Source of the DNA: RGIG6165 sp045545175
GTDB lineage: Bacteria; Bacillota; Clostridia; Oscillospirales; Feifaniaceae
Direction of reading: 5' to 3'
Length of the DNA stretch: 64,000 bases
Assembly: GCA_045545175.1 (NCBI GenBank)
Contig: JAZQAK010000022.1
Coordinates: forward strand, 1-64,000
In this document: in pieces, positions 1 to 8,132 of the stretch
How positions within the stretch are numbered: position 1 is the first letter of the stretch
Layout: each line of letters begins with the position of its first letter
The notes under the pieces: model-generated
Seen by the model: only the letters and a program-made list of their open reading frames with translations
What the model was told of the DNA's origin: nothing
Database searches by the model: none
Program-made: the position numbers and the translations under genes

Positions 1-1
1 T

Positions 2-823
2 CCGTTGTATGAGAAGCTAAAGATGTACTATGTTACCGGAGGTATGCCGGAATCGGTAAAGATGTGGACAGAGGCCCGTGACGTATCTGCCATGCAGGAA
101 GCTCTGTCTGATATCATCGGTGCTTACGAGCGTGACTTTGCCAAGCATCCCAACCTCACAGAGTTTCCGAAGATCTCTATGATCTGGAAATCTGTTCCCT
201 CTCAGTTGGCAAGAGAGAACAAGAAGTTTATCTATAAGGTTGTCAAAGAAGGCGCAAGAGCTCGTGAATATGAGGATGCTCTGCAATGGCTGGTAGATGC
301 CCGCTTGGTGCATAAGGTCTACCGCAGCAGCGCACCCGGTCTTCCTGTGGCCGCTTATGATGATCTGTCTGCATTCAAAATCTATTTGGTGGACGTAGGT
401 CTGCTCCGTCGTCTGGCACAACTGGCTCCTACGGCTTTTGGCGAAGGCAACCGCCTGTTCACCGAGTTCAAGGGAGCCTTAACCGAAAACTATGTATTAC
501 AAACTTTGATTACGCAGTTTGAGGTGCTGCCTCGTTATTGGTCGCAGAATAATCCTCCCTATGAAGTGGACTTTCTGATTCAACGAGAGAATGACATTTT
601 CCCTGTCGAAGTAAAATCAGAAGCGAATTTAGCAAGCAAGAGTCTTAGAAAATTCAAGGAATTGTTCCCAGATAAAGTGAAGCTCCGTGTTCGGTTCTCG
701 CTTGATAATCTGAAGTTGGACGATGATGTACTGAACATCCCGCTGTTTATGGCAGATCAAGCTGATCGACTGATCGGGCTGGCGTTGGAACAGATGAAAC
801 GGCAAACGCAATTGGAGGGATAA
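2..823 (+). CDS. DUF4143-type ATPase, C-terminal part (5' truncated by window)
   Basis: The frame is open from the window edge, so the N-terminus lies outside; an internal TTG at 5 is unlikely to be the start. The visible 273 residues match the C-terminal region of the AAA ATPases that end in a DUF4143 domain: a helical part, then a PD-(D/E)xK-like fold with the typical EVDFLI and PVEVKS strands near residues 187-205. The P-loop ATPase domain would lie upstream. Such proteins are widespread in bacteria and often mobile, and their role is poorly defined. The stop is followed after one base by the next start, whose ribosome site (GGAGGGA) lies inside this gene, so the two genes are probably co-transcribed. 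Family assignment is firm; function is not. Confidence 0.8.
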   Translation, partial: PLYEKLKMYYVTGGMPESVKMWTEARDVSAMQEALSDIIGAYERDFAKHPNLTEFPKISMIWKSVPSQLARENKKFIYKVVKEGARAREYEDALQWLVDARLVHKVYRSSAPGLPVAAYDDLSAFKIYLVDVGLLRRLAQLAPTAFGEGNRLFTEFKGALTENYVLQTLITQFEVLPRYWSQNNPPYEVDFLIQRENDIFPVEVKSEANLASKSLRKFKELFPDKVKLRVRFSLDNLKLDDDVLNIPLFMADQADRLIGLALEQMKRQTQLEG

Positions 824-824
824 T

Positions 825-3800
825 ATGGAAAGCAATAAATCATTTGAGATAATATCAAAATACTATCGTGCAGTCTGTGATGCGTATCGACTTGGAAATG
901 TCGAATCATCTTATAACGCACCTATAATGGCATTGTTCACTGATATCGGTTGTGCTGCCCGTGATTTATCTGGCGAACGCAAAGGACAAACCGGAGAAAA
1001 CATTGATATAAAGCTTTGGCATAGTGAGGAAGAAGTTACCGAAACGGAACCTTTTGCCGGAGTCGAAGTCAAGAAAGTCGGCGGCATTGATAAAAGAGCC
1101 CTTTCTCAGATTAAAACGGAAGCCGACCGATATGGCAATGCTATATTAACCGATAATCTTGAATGGCGTTTTTGGCGTGCCGGCGATACAGAGATGTACA
1201 CGGGTCTGCGGCTGATAGAATTGGTTGATGGGAAACTTGTTCTGAAAGAAGAAAACATCGAACTGTTTATCAGTCTTGTGGAAGATTTTCTGCTTCGTGA
1301 TCCTGCACAGATCAAGTCTTCTACAAAGTTAGCGGAATATATGGCGATGCACGCCCGTACCATCCGCAGTATTATTTCGGGTATTCTCAAAGATGATGGA
1401 AGCGGACAGCCTCTCGTTAATGACAATCAAAAACGGCTTCCTATGTTTATGGAGCTATATGGATTGTATAGCAGAATCAAGTCCGATCTCAGACCTCTGA
1501 TGACATCCCGTGAATTTGCAGATATGTACGCCCAGACCATAGTGTACGGCCTATTCATCGCACGATACAATGACACCACACCGGATTCGTTTGACCGATA
1601 TGAAGCCATCAAGTTCCTACAGGAAGAATCCGAACTGTTAAAACAATTCTTCATGCACATTGCAGGAACCGGACGAAAGCACCCTACCCTGGAAGGTGTT
1701 ATTGACAAGCTATGCTCCTTGTATCGTATTTGCAATATCTCTGCTTTGCTGGAACGTGATGAACGTAAAGACACTATCATTCATTTCTATGAAGAATTCC
1801 TTACTTTCTACGATCCTGCACTAAGAAAATCCCTTGGCGTTTTCTATACGCCGGTTCAGGCAGTTCAATATCTCATTTCGGTGGTGGACAGAGTCTTAGT
1901 TGATGATTTTGGAATTGAAGGCGGCTTGTCCAACAACGAACAGATTACCACAAAGGTACCTTGTGCGCCATATAAGGTGACAAAAACCAAGTGGGCAGAC
2001 GAAATAACGATCTCTGTTCCTCGTGTAGCTATCCTTGATCCAGCCTGTGGCACGGGATCTTTTGGTGCAGAAATTATTAAGTACATAAAGAAAACATATT
2101 TTTCAGGTGCTCGGTCAGCATTTTACGAAAACTATATTCAGCAGGAAAACGGTCTGCTTTCTCGTTTGATTGGTTTTGAGATCATGATGACCAGCTATGT
2201 TGTGGCGCACTTGAAAATTAGGCGTACGATCGATGAAACGCTTGGTCATTTACCAAACGTTCAGTTGCCGACAAATATTTTCCTTACGAACACTCTGGCA
2301 CCACCAATGTCTGATGTTGAGCGAGGCGAGCAGCTGACTCTGTTTGACTTTTCGGCAGCCATTACCGATGAGGCATATCATGCAGATACTTGGAAAGCTC
2401 GTCGCCCGATAAAAGTAATTATCGGCAATCCTCCTTATCTGGCAGCATCTACTAACCCCTATGATATTTCTGCATACAAAACTGAAACGGATGGTGTAAC
2501 TGATTTCGGAGAGCGCAAACATTGGCTGAATGATGACTATGTTAAGTTCTTCCGTTTTTCTGAACAGATCATCAACAAGAACAAAGAGGGCGTGCTTGCC
2601 TTTGTATCCAATAATGGTTATCTGGATAATCCGACATTCAGAGGTATGCGTGGTAGCCTTTTGCGGAGCTTTGACAAAATTTATATTGTAAATCTTCATG
2701 GAAGTGCCAACAAAAAGGAAACAGCCCCCGATGGCAGCAAGGATGAAAATATCTTTGATATTATGCAAGGTGTATCTTTGTTCATTGGTGTCAAGAAAAC
2801 CAAGAAAACAGATTGGGCAAAGGTTTACTATACGGATGTGTGGGGAACCCGTGAAACAAAACTTGATGTTCTTTCCAAAGGCGAGTTGTCATTTACTCAG
2901 CTAAAAATGGATCAAAAGATGGCATACTTCATTCCATTTGGAAGCACCGATAAAGATGCTTACGACAAAGGCGTTGGCCTTTCAGAGCTGTTCCCAACTA
3001 ATGTGACAGGAATAGTTTCCGGTAATGATGGGGTAGCTATCGCTCCTACTAAGGCAGAATTGACCCGCCGAATGGATATTGTAAAAAACGCTACGGATGA
3101 AAAAGATATTTTCAATCTATGGGGACGATTTAGCCGTGGACAAACAGCAGAGAAAATCCAAAACGATGTTCTTTCTGATGGAACAATAACACCTATCGCT
3201 TTCCGTCCTTTTGATTCCCGCTGGACATATTATTCCGGCAATTCTTGTGGATGGGTTCTTTGGCCAAGAGAAAAGACTACGATGGGGCATCTTTTAGCAG
3301 AACCTACCAGTCCGATTGGTACAAACATCGGCTTGGTATTTTGCAAGACATCCAGAAGTTTCTTTTCACCTTTCGTTGCTAAAAATATTATTGCTCATCG
3401 ACTGTTCTCGGCCATGTGCGAAATCACCTACATTGCACCTCTATATTTGCGCTCGGAATCCGGATTGACTGCGGAAACATGGACGGCAAATTTGAATGAA
3501 GAAGCATTTAATAAACTAACCAAGCATATGCCCGTAAAGCCTACACCAATAGAGGTGTTTGACTATGTGTACGGCATACTTCATGATCCGGTTTACTGTG
3601 AAAAATATGAGCAGTATCTCTGTCGAGATTTCCCCCGTGTTCCTGTCATCAATGAGCCGGAGAACGAACGAGCAGAGGATGCATTTTTCGTCAGTGAAGA
3701 ATTGTATAAGGAATACGTAACCACAGGCGAACGTTTAAGAAAACTACATCTGATGCAAACAAAACAGCCCGCAGAAATTGCACTTGAACCTAACACGGCA

Positions 3801-4058
3801 GATGATATGGAAATTGGTGCCGTTAAATACAAAAATGGTGTGCTCCAGATAAATGCCAACAAATGTATTACCGGTATCTCTCAGTCTGTATGGGAATACC
3901 AGATTGGTGGTCATCAGGTTCTGGACAAGTGGTTCAAGGAGCATAAAGGCGAAACTCTGACGATTGATGCTTTTACGCATATCGAAAATGTGGTCGGGCT
4001 GCTTGCTGAAACAATACGGCTACGAGAGTACCTGCGAGAAATAAATCATACTTCGTAA
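825..4058 (+). CDS. Type ISP-like restriction-modification protein (nuclease-N6-adenine methylase-specificity, no helicase)
   Basis: This 1077-residue protein appears to join endonuclease, methylase and DNA recognition in one chain. Near residue 85 there is a GVEVKK strand preceded by acidic residues, which fits a PD-(D/E)xK nuclease. Methylase motif I (DPACGTGSFG) is near residues 405-414 and the catalytic NPPY motif at 535-538, which indicates an N6-adenine methyltransferase. The C-terminal third resembles the type ISP specificity domain (FRPFDSRW, a YGILHDPVY-like stretch, then WEYQIGGHQVLDKW and TIRLREYL near the end). Classical type ISP enzymes such as LlaGI are about 1600 residues because they also carry a translocase helicase. 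None is visible here, so the protein may act like a type IIG enzyme. The frame is intact and there is no separate methylase or specificity gene beside it. Confidence 0.85.
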   Translation: MESNKSFEIISKYYRAVCDAYRLGNVESSYNAPIMALFTDIGCAARDLSGERKGQTGENIDIKLWHSEEEVTETEPFAGVEVKKVGGIDKRALSQIKTEADRYGNAILTDNLEWRFWRAGDTEMYTGLRLIELVDGKLVLKEENIELFISLVEDFLLRDPAQIKSSTKLAEYMAMHARTIRSIISGILKDDGSGQPLVNDNQKRLPMFMELYGLYSRIKSDLRPLMTSREFADMYAQTIVYGLFIARYNDTTPDSFDRYEAIKFLQEESELLKQFFMHIAGTGRKHPTLEGVIDKLCSLYRICNISALLERDERKDTIIHFYEEFLTFYDPALRKSLGVFYTPVQAVQYLISVVDRVLVDDFGIEGGLSNNEQITTKVPCAPYKVTKTKWADEITISVPRVAILDPACGTGSFGAEIIKYIKKTYFSGARSAFYENYIQQENGLLSRLIGFEIMMTSYVVAHLKIRRTIDETLGHLPNVQLPTNIFLTNTLAPPMSDVERGEQLTLFDFSAAITDEAYHADTWKARRPIKVIIGNPPYLAASTNPYDISAYKTETDGVTDFGERKHWLNDDYVKFFRFSEQIINKNKEGVLAFVSNNGYLDNPTFRGMRGSLLRSFDKIYIVNLHGSANKKETAPDGSKDENIFDIMQGVSLFIGVKKTKKTDWAKVYYTDVWGTRETKLDVLSKGELSFTQLKMDQKMAYFIPFGSTDKDAYDKGVGLSELFPTNVTGIVSGNDGVAIAPTKAELTRRMDIVKNATDEKDIFNLWGRFSRGQTAEKIQNDVLSDGTITPIAFRPFDSRWTYYSGNSCGWVLWPREKTTMGHLLAEPTSPIGTNIGLVFCKTSRSFFSPFVAKNIIAHRLFSAMCEITYIAPLYLRSESGLTAETWTANLNEEAFNKLTKHMPVKPTPIEVFDYVYGILHDPVYCEKYEQYLCRDFPRVPVINEPENERAEDAFFVSEELYKEYVTTGERLRKLHLMQTKQPAEIALEPNTADDMEIGAVKYKNGVLQINANKCITGISQSVWEYQIGGHQVLDKWFKEHKGETLTIDAFTHIENVVGLLAETIRLREYLREINHTS

Positions 4059-4085
4059 TTGACACAAGCTGTCCGCTGGGGTGGA

Positions 4086-4100
4086 GGCTGAAATGAGGTG
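4086..4100 (+). repeat. Repeated gene leader, copy 1
   Basis: The 15-base sequence GGCTGAAATGAGGTG lies just before the start at 4108. The identical 15-mer is at 4789-4803, and a 13/15 match is at 5388-5402, each just before another gene. Its 3' part (GAGGTG) can act as the ribosome site, but the conserved part extends well upstream of that. Confidence 0.75.
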
Positions 4101-4107
4101 AAAATAA

Positions 4108-4743
4108 ATGTTTGATGTTTTGTGGACAATACTCTTAGGCATAATCGGAGGTGTCATTTCCAGTGTAATCGTGTCAAGAGTATTTATGATTCAGGGTGAG
4201 TACCAGCAACAAGTGAAGTTTATTGAGAACATCATACGAAAACTTGGAATGATTGCAGGGTACTTATCTGCATGTAGAGCTGTCTTCGAAGTTTCATATG
4301 ATCAGGATATTCGCATAGAAAATGAAATGAAGGAAAAAGGTTATAAGTGCGAAACGGAGTACTATGCCGCAAATAAGGATAAAGACTGGATATCAACAAG
4401 AGAGATATTAAAAACTTTCAAGTCATATTTATTGAAAACTGTTGAAACAGCAAAAGAAGAAATACTTAATTCTAATATCACCGATAAGGAATTAAACGGA
4501 TTGCTTGGAGATATTAGTGAATATTTGCATGACATAGAATCGGTAAAAGAACTCAATTTTTCAACAATCAATGAGTTTAGAAAAGAAGAGCGGAAATTGC
4601 TTGATAAGTTTGAGAATTGCAAACGTGTTTCTGGCAAGCAACTTATAAGCCTCGTATTAAAAGACAAGCTTATGGTCGTGTTGTATGTCATTGTTGGAGT
4701 GCTGGTTATTTCTACATGCTTAGCTTTCATGTTTGGATGGTAA
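4108..4743 (+). CDS. Two-TM helical protein of unknown function
   Basis: This 211-residue protein is not recognised. It begins with a hydrophobic segment (about residues 5-28, with a GIIGGVISS glycine-rich core) and ends with a second one (about 188-209). The roughly 155 residues between them are charged, Lys/Glu-rich and predicted helical or coiled coil. This gives a hairpin-like membrane protein with a large soluble middle domain, a layout also seen in membrane effectors of phage-defence cassettes. The link to defence here is inference from position, 49 bases after the restriction-modification gene. ATG 4108 follows GAGGTG at a good distance. Like its neighbours it is rich in A+T-ending codons. 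Confidence 0.6.
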   Translation: MFDVLWTILLGIIGGVISSVIVSRVFMIQGEYQQQVKFIENIIRKLGMIAGYLSACRAVFEVSYDQDIRIENEMKEKGYKCETEYYAANKDKDWISTREILKTFKSYLLKTVETAKEEILNSNITDKELNGLLGDISEYLHDIESVKELNFSTINEFRKEERKLLDKFENCKRVSGKQLISLVLKDKLMVVLYVIVGVLVISTCLAFMFGW

Positions 4744-4788
4744 AAATATCCGTTGGAAAACGGGAAGAAATCCTGCCGCTATGTTAAC

Positions 4789-4803
4789 GGCTGAAATGAG
4801 GTG
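4789..4803 (+). repeat. Repeated gene leader, copy 2
   Basis: The 15-mer GGCTGAAATGAGGTG is identical to the copy at 4086-4100. It is preceded by a GCT...TTAAC stretch that resembles the sequence before copy 3. If GAGGTG is the ribosome site, as in copy 1, the downstream gene starts at TTG 4810. Confidence 0.75.
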
Positions 4804-4809
4804 TATGCG

Positions 4810-5349
4810 TTGATTAGCCGGATTACAAGTGAAGTTCGGATGGCAATGTCTTATGAACTGTATTTATCTGCGTTAGCGCTTGCGCTAACTTTGCCGGATA
4901 CCTGTGGCAGAGCTGAATATCCAAACGAGAAGCATAACGGTGTCCGCTATAAAAACTGGTGCAGTCAATATGCTATTACGGATAGATGTGATTCTCCTTA
5001 TGGATGCGACATGCCTTATCTGAACGAAGAAATCATATATAGTCTGCGCAATTCACTGCTACACCAAAGCACTCCTAATGTGGAGCAAACAAAAATACAC
5101 GAATCTCGGTGTAAGGTTGATAAATTTGAACTTGTTATAAGTGAGGATGATTCTGCCAATGGTGATTTGAGCATGGTGGCCTATGGAAAGGATATGAGCA
5201 TTGTGCGTCGGGAATTGAAAGTACATATTTCCCACTTGTGCTACATTCTTTGCACGGCAGCAGAGGACTATTACAAAAACAACAAAGAAAAATTTGATTT
5301 TATAAAGTATTCGATCGAAGACGACAGACCGAAAACAAATTTTTCGTGA
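4810..5349 (+). CDS. Small protein with HEPN-like R-x4-H motif
   Basis: A 179-residue unknown protein. TTG 4810 is chosen because it lies 6 bases after the GAGGTG of the conserved leader; GTG 4801 would lie inside that leader. The N-terminal part (ALALTLPDTCG, then EYPN and an RYKNWCSQY stretch) and SLRNSLLHQ around residues 78-86 recall a widespread family of small helical proteins with an LRxxLLH signature. R80-N81...H85 fits the R-polar-x3-H motif of HEPN ribonucleases, which occur in many toxin and defence systems. That function is inferred from the motif and from position in the island. The C-terminal half has no motif I recognise. Confidence 0.5.
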   Translation: MISRITSEVRMAMSYELYLSALALALTLPDTCGRAEYPNEKHNGVRYKNWCSQYAITDRCDSPYGCDMPYLNEEIIYSLRNSLLHQSTPNVEQTKIHESRCKVDKFELVISEDDSANGDLSMVAYGKDMSIVRRELKVHISHLCYILCTAAEDYYKNNKEKFDFIKYSIEDDRPKTNFS

Positions 5350-5387
5350 AACACACATTGATTTCACACAGAAGCTGCTGTGTGAAC

Positions 5388-5402
5388 GACTGAAATGGGG
5401 TG
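5388..5402 (+). repeat. Repeated gene leader, copy 3
   Basis: GACTGAAATGGGGTG matches copies 1 and 2 at 13 of 15 positions and again lies directly before a gene start (ATG 5410). The upstream GCTGTGTGAAC resembles GCTATGTTAAC of copy 2, so the similarity covers about 26 bases. Confidence 0.65.
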
Positions 5403-5409
5403 AAGGGGT

Positions 5410-6024
5410 ATGGACGAAAAAATAATATACCGACTTGATGATCAAATTTCATTCCGCAAATGTTCGTTAAGCGAAGGTAAGCGGGTTGCATTTGGTGACT
5501 GTACTAATTTCTACACGTTAGAAGAACATTGGACAACATATTATCACTGTAATCAGGATGGGATTCATTTTCACTGCACGGTTCATCCGGAAATTGAATT
5601 GGAAATCATGGATGTCCCATATAGTTCTTCTACGGTATATCGTTGCCCAAAATGCAACAACAAAATCGAAGTGGAAAATCCACGAGAAATGAAAAGTAAA
5701 TGTTTGAGAATGTTGAATATTCCGGAATTCAAAGATGCCAAGCTGGTTCGCTTGGATGATTGGTATGTCCATGAAATTAAAGAAAAGGTAAAGGATGAAT
5801 CTGGATATTGGATTAACACTTATGTAAAAACCGACAAAGATGGCGATACCATTATTGTGGTTTATGTTGGACATAAAGATTCTTCTGAAAAAGCACAATT
5901 CTTCATCAAGCCTGAAAAAGGACAATTGACGAGTGATCATAAAGACATGGATCCGGCAAAAGTTCTTTCTAAAATTGATGTTTTCTTCAAGGGAAAGAAG
6001 CTGACGCATGAGTTTGAAGGCTGA
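5410..6024 (+). CDS. CxxC zinc-binding protein of unknown function
   Basis: A 204-residue protein with no family I recognise. RCPKC at residues 78-82 is a CxxC knuckle. Further Cys and His residues (C47, H53, C56 and C98) could complete one or two zinc sites, so the middle looks like a zinc ribbon. The rest is charged and mixed alpha/beta, with no signal peptide or membrane segment. It is the third gene in a row preceded by the repeated leader. GGGGTGAAGGGG upstream of ATG 5410 is a strong ribosome site. Proximity to the restriction-modification gene suggests an accessory role, but nothing in the sequence shows a reaction. Confidence 0.5.
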   Translation: MDEKIIYRLDDQISFRKCSLSEGKRVAFGDCTNFYTLEEHWTTYYHCNQDGIHFHCTVHPEIELEIMDVPYSSSTVYRCPKCNNKIEVENPREMKSKCLRMLNIPEFKDAKLVRLDDWYVHEIKEKVKDESGYWINTYVKTDKDGDTIIVVYVGHKDSSEKAQFFIKPEKGQLTSDHKDMDPAKVLSKIDVFFKGKKLTHEFEG

Positions 6025-6057
6025 ATGTGTACCTTATGGTCAGAGAGGGGGACTCCT

Positions 6058-7260
6058 ATGACTGATGCATATATTGATTGGCGTAGACATGAAAATGTTA
6101 AGCCTATTGAATTTCCTAACAAAGAACAGTATTATCACGATTTGATCAATATCGAGCATAGTTGGTCGGGAAGAATTGACGGTAATATATGCAATACTTT
6201 TATCATGGAGGCAGAGCAGCAGCTTATAAATGCGATTGAATTGTTCGAACAAGGTTATTTTGATTGTGCTTATTATTCCTTGCGGTCATCGGTAGATATG
6301 TCAACGACAATGGTATTTTTGGACGATATGCCTGAAGGAGATCGTGAAAAATTCATGGAGGCATGGAAATCTACAACAGACTTTCCGATGCAAGGGCAAA
6401 TGATAAAACAGTTGACTCGCTCTGGAAATGTGTTTGTTGATATGAAATCAAGGATGCCGGAATTCTTTTCTTCGGCAAAGGATTTGAGTGCAGAATTGAA
6501 CAAATATGTCCACAAGCAAGGTTTGCAGCATTTTTACATTTCTCGAAATCATCCGCTTAATCAAAATAATTCTCAAGAAGCATTCATTCAAACATTTGAA
6601 GGTTATCTTAGCAGATGTATAGGCGTTGTAGCTGTAATGCGCTTAGCTATTGACCCATTTCCTATTTTACTAAAGGACGAAGAAATATTATACCGATGTT
6701 TTGATTCCATAACGGATCCATATAGTGATTCGTTTATCGAAAAATATATTGGTGAGGCAACGGTAGATCAGTATAAAAAAACAGAACTATACTGCTTTAC
6801 ATATGATTCTTTTGCTGGTGATGAAAAGAAAAACGAAGCCACATTCAATGTTATGAAGCATCAATACATTGATTCAGGACGACTGGATGAGATTTTTGAG
6901 CAACTGTACCTTTTGACTAAAGACGACATTATTAGCGTACTTCTTGTAGCATCTTGTGCCAAAACAGTAAAAGTCTATAGTAATCGTGGTCTAAGTATGT
7001 ATTTTACCGACAGAAATACAAATAGAACTGTTATGTCGTGGTCTGGGCTTGATTTCAAGATTTTTTCTGAGATGGAAAACGCTATAAATCTACCATACGA
7101 TGAAGCATTTATTTCTGTTTTTCGTTTTGATGATACACCATATTTCGTAGAGCATAACGAAGTTTTGGATACGGAGGAAATTGGGGAAATTGTTGGTTTT
7201 GTAGCAGGGGCTCTATCGAAAATGAACTGTGTCGGTTTTGAAAATGAGCCTCCGCGATAA
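6058..7260 (+). CDS. Helical protein of unknown function, last gene of the island operon
   Basis: A 400-residue unknown protein. ATG 6058 is chosen because GAGAGGGGG lies a few bases upstream; the in-frame ATG at 6025 has no ribosome site. The N-terminal 200 residues look all-helical. AIELFEQGYFDCAYYSLRSS (about 60-79) and LNKYVHKQG (about 151-159) recall the helical bundle of HEPN-type proteins, but there is no clear R-x4-6-H pair. The C-terminal half has a more mixed composition. There is no signal peptide or membrane helix. The conserved leader is absent here: only a GGCTGAATGTG remnant made from the previous stop codon is seen. A strong hairpin terminator follows. Confidence 0.5.
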   Translation: MTDAYIDWRRHENVKPIEFPNKEQYYHDLINIEHSWSGRIDGNICNTFIMEAEQQLINAIELFEQGYFDCAYYSLRSSVDMSTTMVFLDDMPEGDREKFMEAWKSTTDFPMQGQMIKQLTRSGNVFVDMKSRMPEFFSSAKDLSAELNKYVHKQGLQHFYISRNHPLNQNNSQEAFIQTFEGYLSRCIGVVAVMRLAIDPFPILLKDEEILYRCFDSITDPYSDSFIEKYIGEATVDQYKKTELYCFTYDSFAGDEKKNEATFNVMKHQYIDSGRLDEIFEQLYLLTKDDIISVLLVASCAKTVKVYSNRGLSMYFTDRNTNRTVMSWSGLDFKIFSEMENAINLPYDEAFISVFRFDDTPYFVEHNEVLDTEEIGEIVGFVAGALSKMNCVGFENEPPR

Positions 7261-7284
7261 ATAACAAGATATATGCCACATCTT

Positions 7285-7325
7285 AAACACAGCCCACCGA
7301 CCAGATTGATCGGTGGGCTGTGTTT
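7285..7325. terminator. Strong hairpin terminator between convergent genes
   Basis: AAACACAGCCCACCGA and TCGGTGGGCTGTGTTT form a 16-bp perfect stem around a short loop. It lies between the plus-strand island operon and the minus-strand DUF6809 gene and can stop transcription from both sides. Confidence 0.85.
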
Positions 7326-7334
7326 CGTATTCAG

Positions 7335-7598
7335 CTATTCTTCCATAACCTCCAACATTATTCTTGCTCCCAACTTAAAGCCGTTCTGGAATATCAAGCA
7401 GTCTGTAATGGTTTGATGCTCTCGCACACAGTCAGCATATTTAGAAAACAACTCCTTCTGCTCATCCGTCATTGTAGCTTGGAGTTTTTCTTCGTTCCGA
7501 CAAATCAGCTCCATCAGTTTTTTATACTCTTTACAAGAGGATGTGTCATACTCGGTTGGCTCAATATTGCCGTACCAAAATTCTTCAAGTATTCTCAT
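7335..7598 (-). CDS. DUF6809-like small protein
   Basis: An 87-residue protein beginning MRILEEFWYGNI and containing DEQKELFSKY and GFKLGARIMLE. This layout is typical of the small DUF6809 family, which is common on conjugative and transposon-type elements of Clostridia. Function is unknown. Its ATG overlaps the stop of the upstream TnpV gene (ATGA), with GAGGAGG as ribosome site, so the two are translationally coupled. Confidence 0.7.
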   Translation of the reverse strand: MRILEEFWYGNIEPTEYDTSSCKEYKKLMELICRNEEKLQATMTDEQKELFSKYADCVREHQTITDCLIFQNGFKLGARIMLEVMEE

Positions 7599-7960
7599 AC
7601 GGCATCCTCCTCGTAGATCATTTCTCGGAGGATGATTTCCTCGGCTCGGTTGCGGATGCTGTTCATGACTCCGACCCATGCCATCGGATCGTGCTGCTTC
7701 ATACTTTCCGTCACGCCCTCAGTAGCTTTCATTTGCTCAATGATAAGTTCAAGACGGTTCTGTACCTGCTCGTTCAAATCAGCCAGATATGTCCACAATT
7801 CACAGCTGAGACAAAGATCGTTGAACCGGATGGGGTCGTGCTCTTTGATATAATCTCTGTGCATCCGTCCCCAACGACCAATAGGTCTGTTTTCCTCTGG
7901 TAAGCGAATATCGGGAATATAGTAATCACCACAACGGATATAGTTCAGTTCCTGCATCAT
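7595..7960 (-). CDS. tnpV: TnpV family transposon-encoded protein
   Basis: A protein of about 121 residues matching the TnpV family of transposon-associated proteins. The N-terminus YIRCGDYYIPDIRLPEE, IGRWGRMHRDYI, and the helical C-terminus with an NRLELIIEQ stretch are characteristic. The family's role is not established. It is typically found on mobile elements of Firmicutes and marks an integrated or decayed transposon. Two adjacent ATGs (7960, 7957) follow GGAGGT; either may be used. A frame extending further upstream to 8017 has no ribosome site. No integrase, recombinase or relaxase is visible in the window. Confidence 0.85.
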   Translation of the reverse strand: MMQELNYIRCGDYYIPDIRLPEENRPIGRWGRMHRDYIKEHDPIRFNDLCLSCELWTYLADLNEQVQNRLELIIEQMKATEGVTESMKQHDPMAWVGVMNSIRNRAEEIILREMIYEEDAV

Positions 7961-7998
7961 ATGTACCTCCACAAAAGCGTTTTTACGGGTAAAAAAGA

Positions 7999-8030
7999 AG
8001 CGATACTCGGTTATCAAACCAAGTATCGCT
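7999..8030. repeat. Hairpin upstream of tnpV
   Basis: AGCGATACTCGG pairs with CCAAGTATCGCT across an 8-base loop (one G-U pair in one strand sense). It lies in the leader of tnpV and may be part of the element's end or a leader regulatory hairpin. Confidence 0.55.
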
Positions 8031-8063
8031 AACTTTGTTTAGCCAACCCTGTCTGACAGATGC

Positions 8064-8100
8064 CGTAAAATAGTTAAATTTTTGGTTTAACTGTTTTACG
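8064..8100. repeat. Long A+T-rich hairpin at the island edge
   Basis: CGTAAAATAGTTAAA and TTTAACTGTTTTACG form a 15-bp stem with one mismatch or wobble. With the neighbouring hairpin at 7999 it lies exactly where accessory sequence gives way to the conserved transporter gene, so it may mark the end of the inserted element. Confidence 0.5.
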
Positions 8101-8132
8101 AGCACCCGCCATTGGCAGGGGGTTTGTTTTAT

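Noticed and set aside
825..4058. BREX-type (PglX) or complete type I system
   Set aside because: No BrxC, BrxL, PglZ, HsdR or HsdS genes are present. The C-terminal signature fits type ISP better.
7541..7903. Plus-strand frames opposite tnpV
   Set aside because: They are shadows of the coupled TnpV/DUF6809 genes, which have good ribosome sites and family matches.
8064..8132. Possible terminator GCC-ATT-GGC followed by T residues just after the NhaC-family stop
   Set aside because: The T-rich side is on the plus strand, so it does not fit the minus-strand gene, and the stem has a bulge. I kept only the clearer hairpins nearby.
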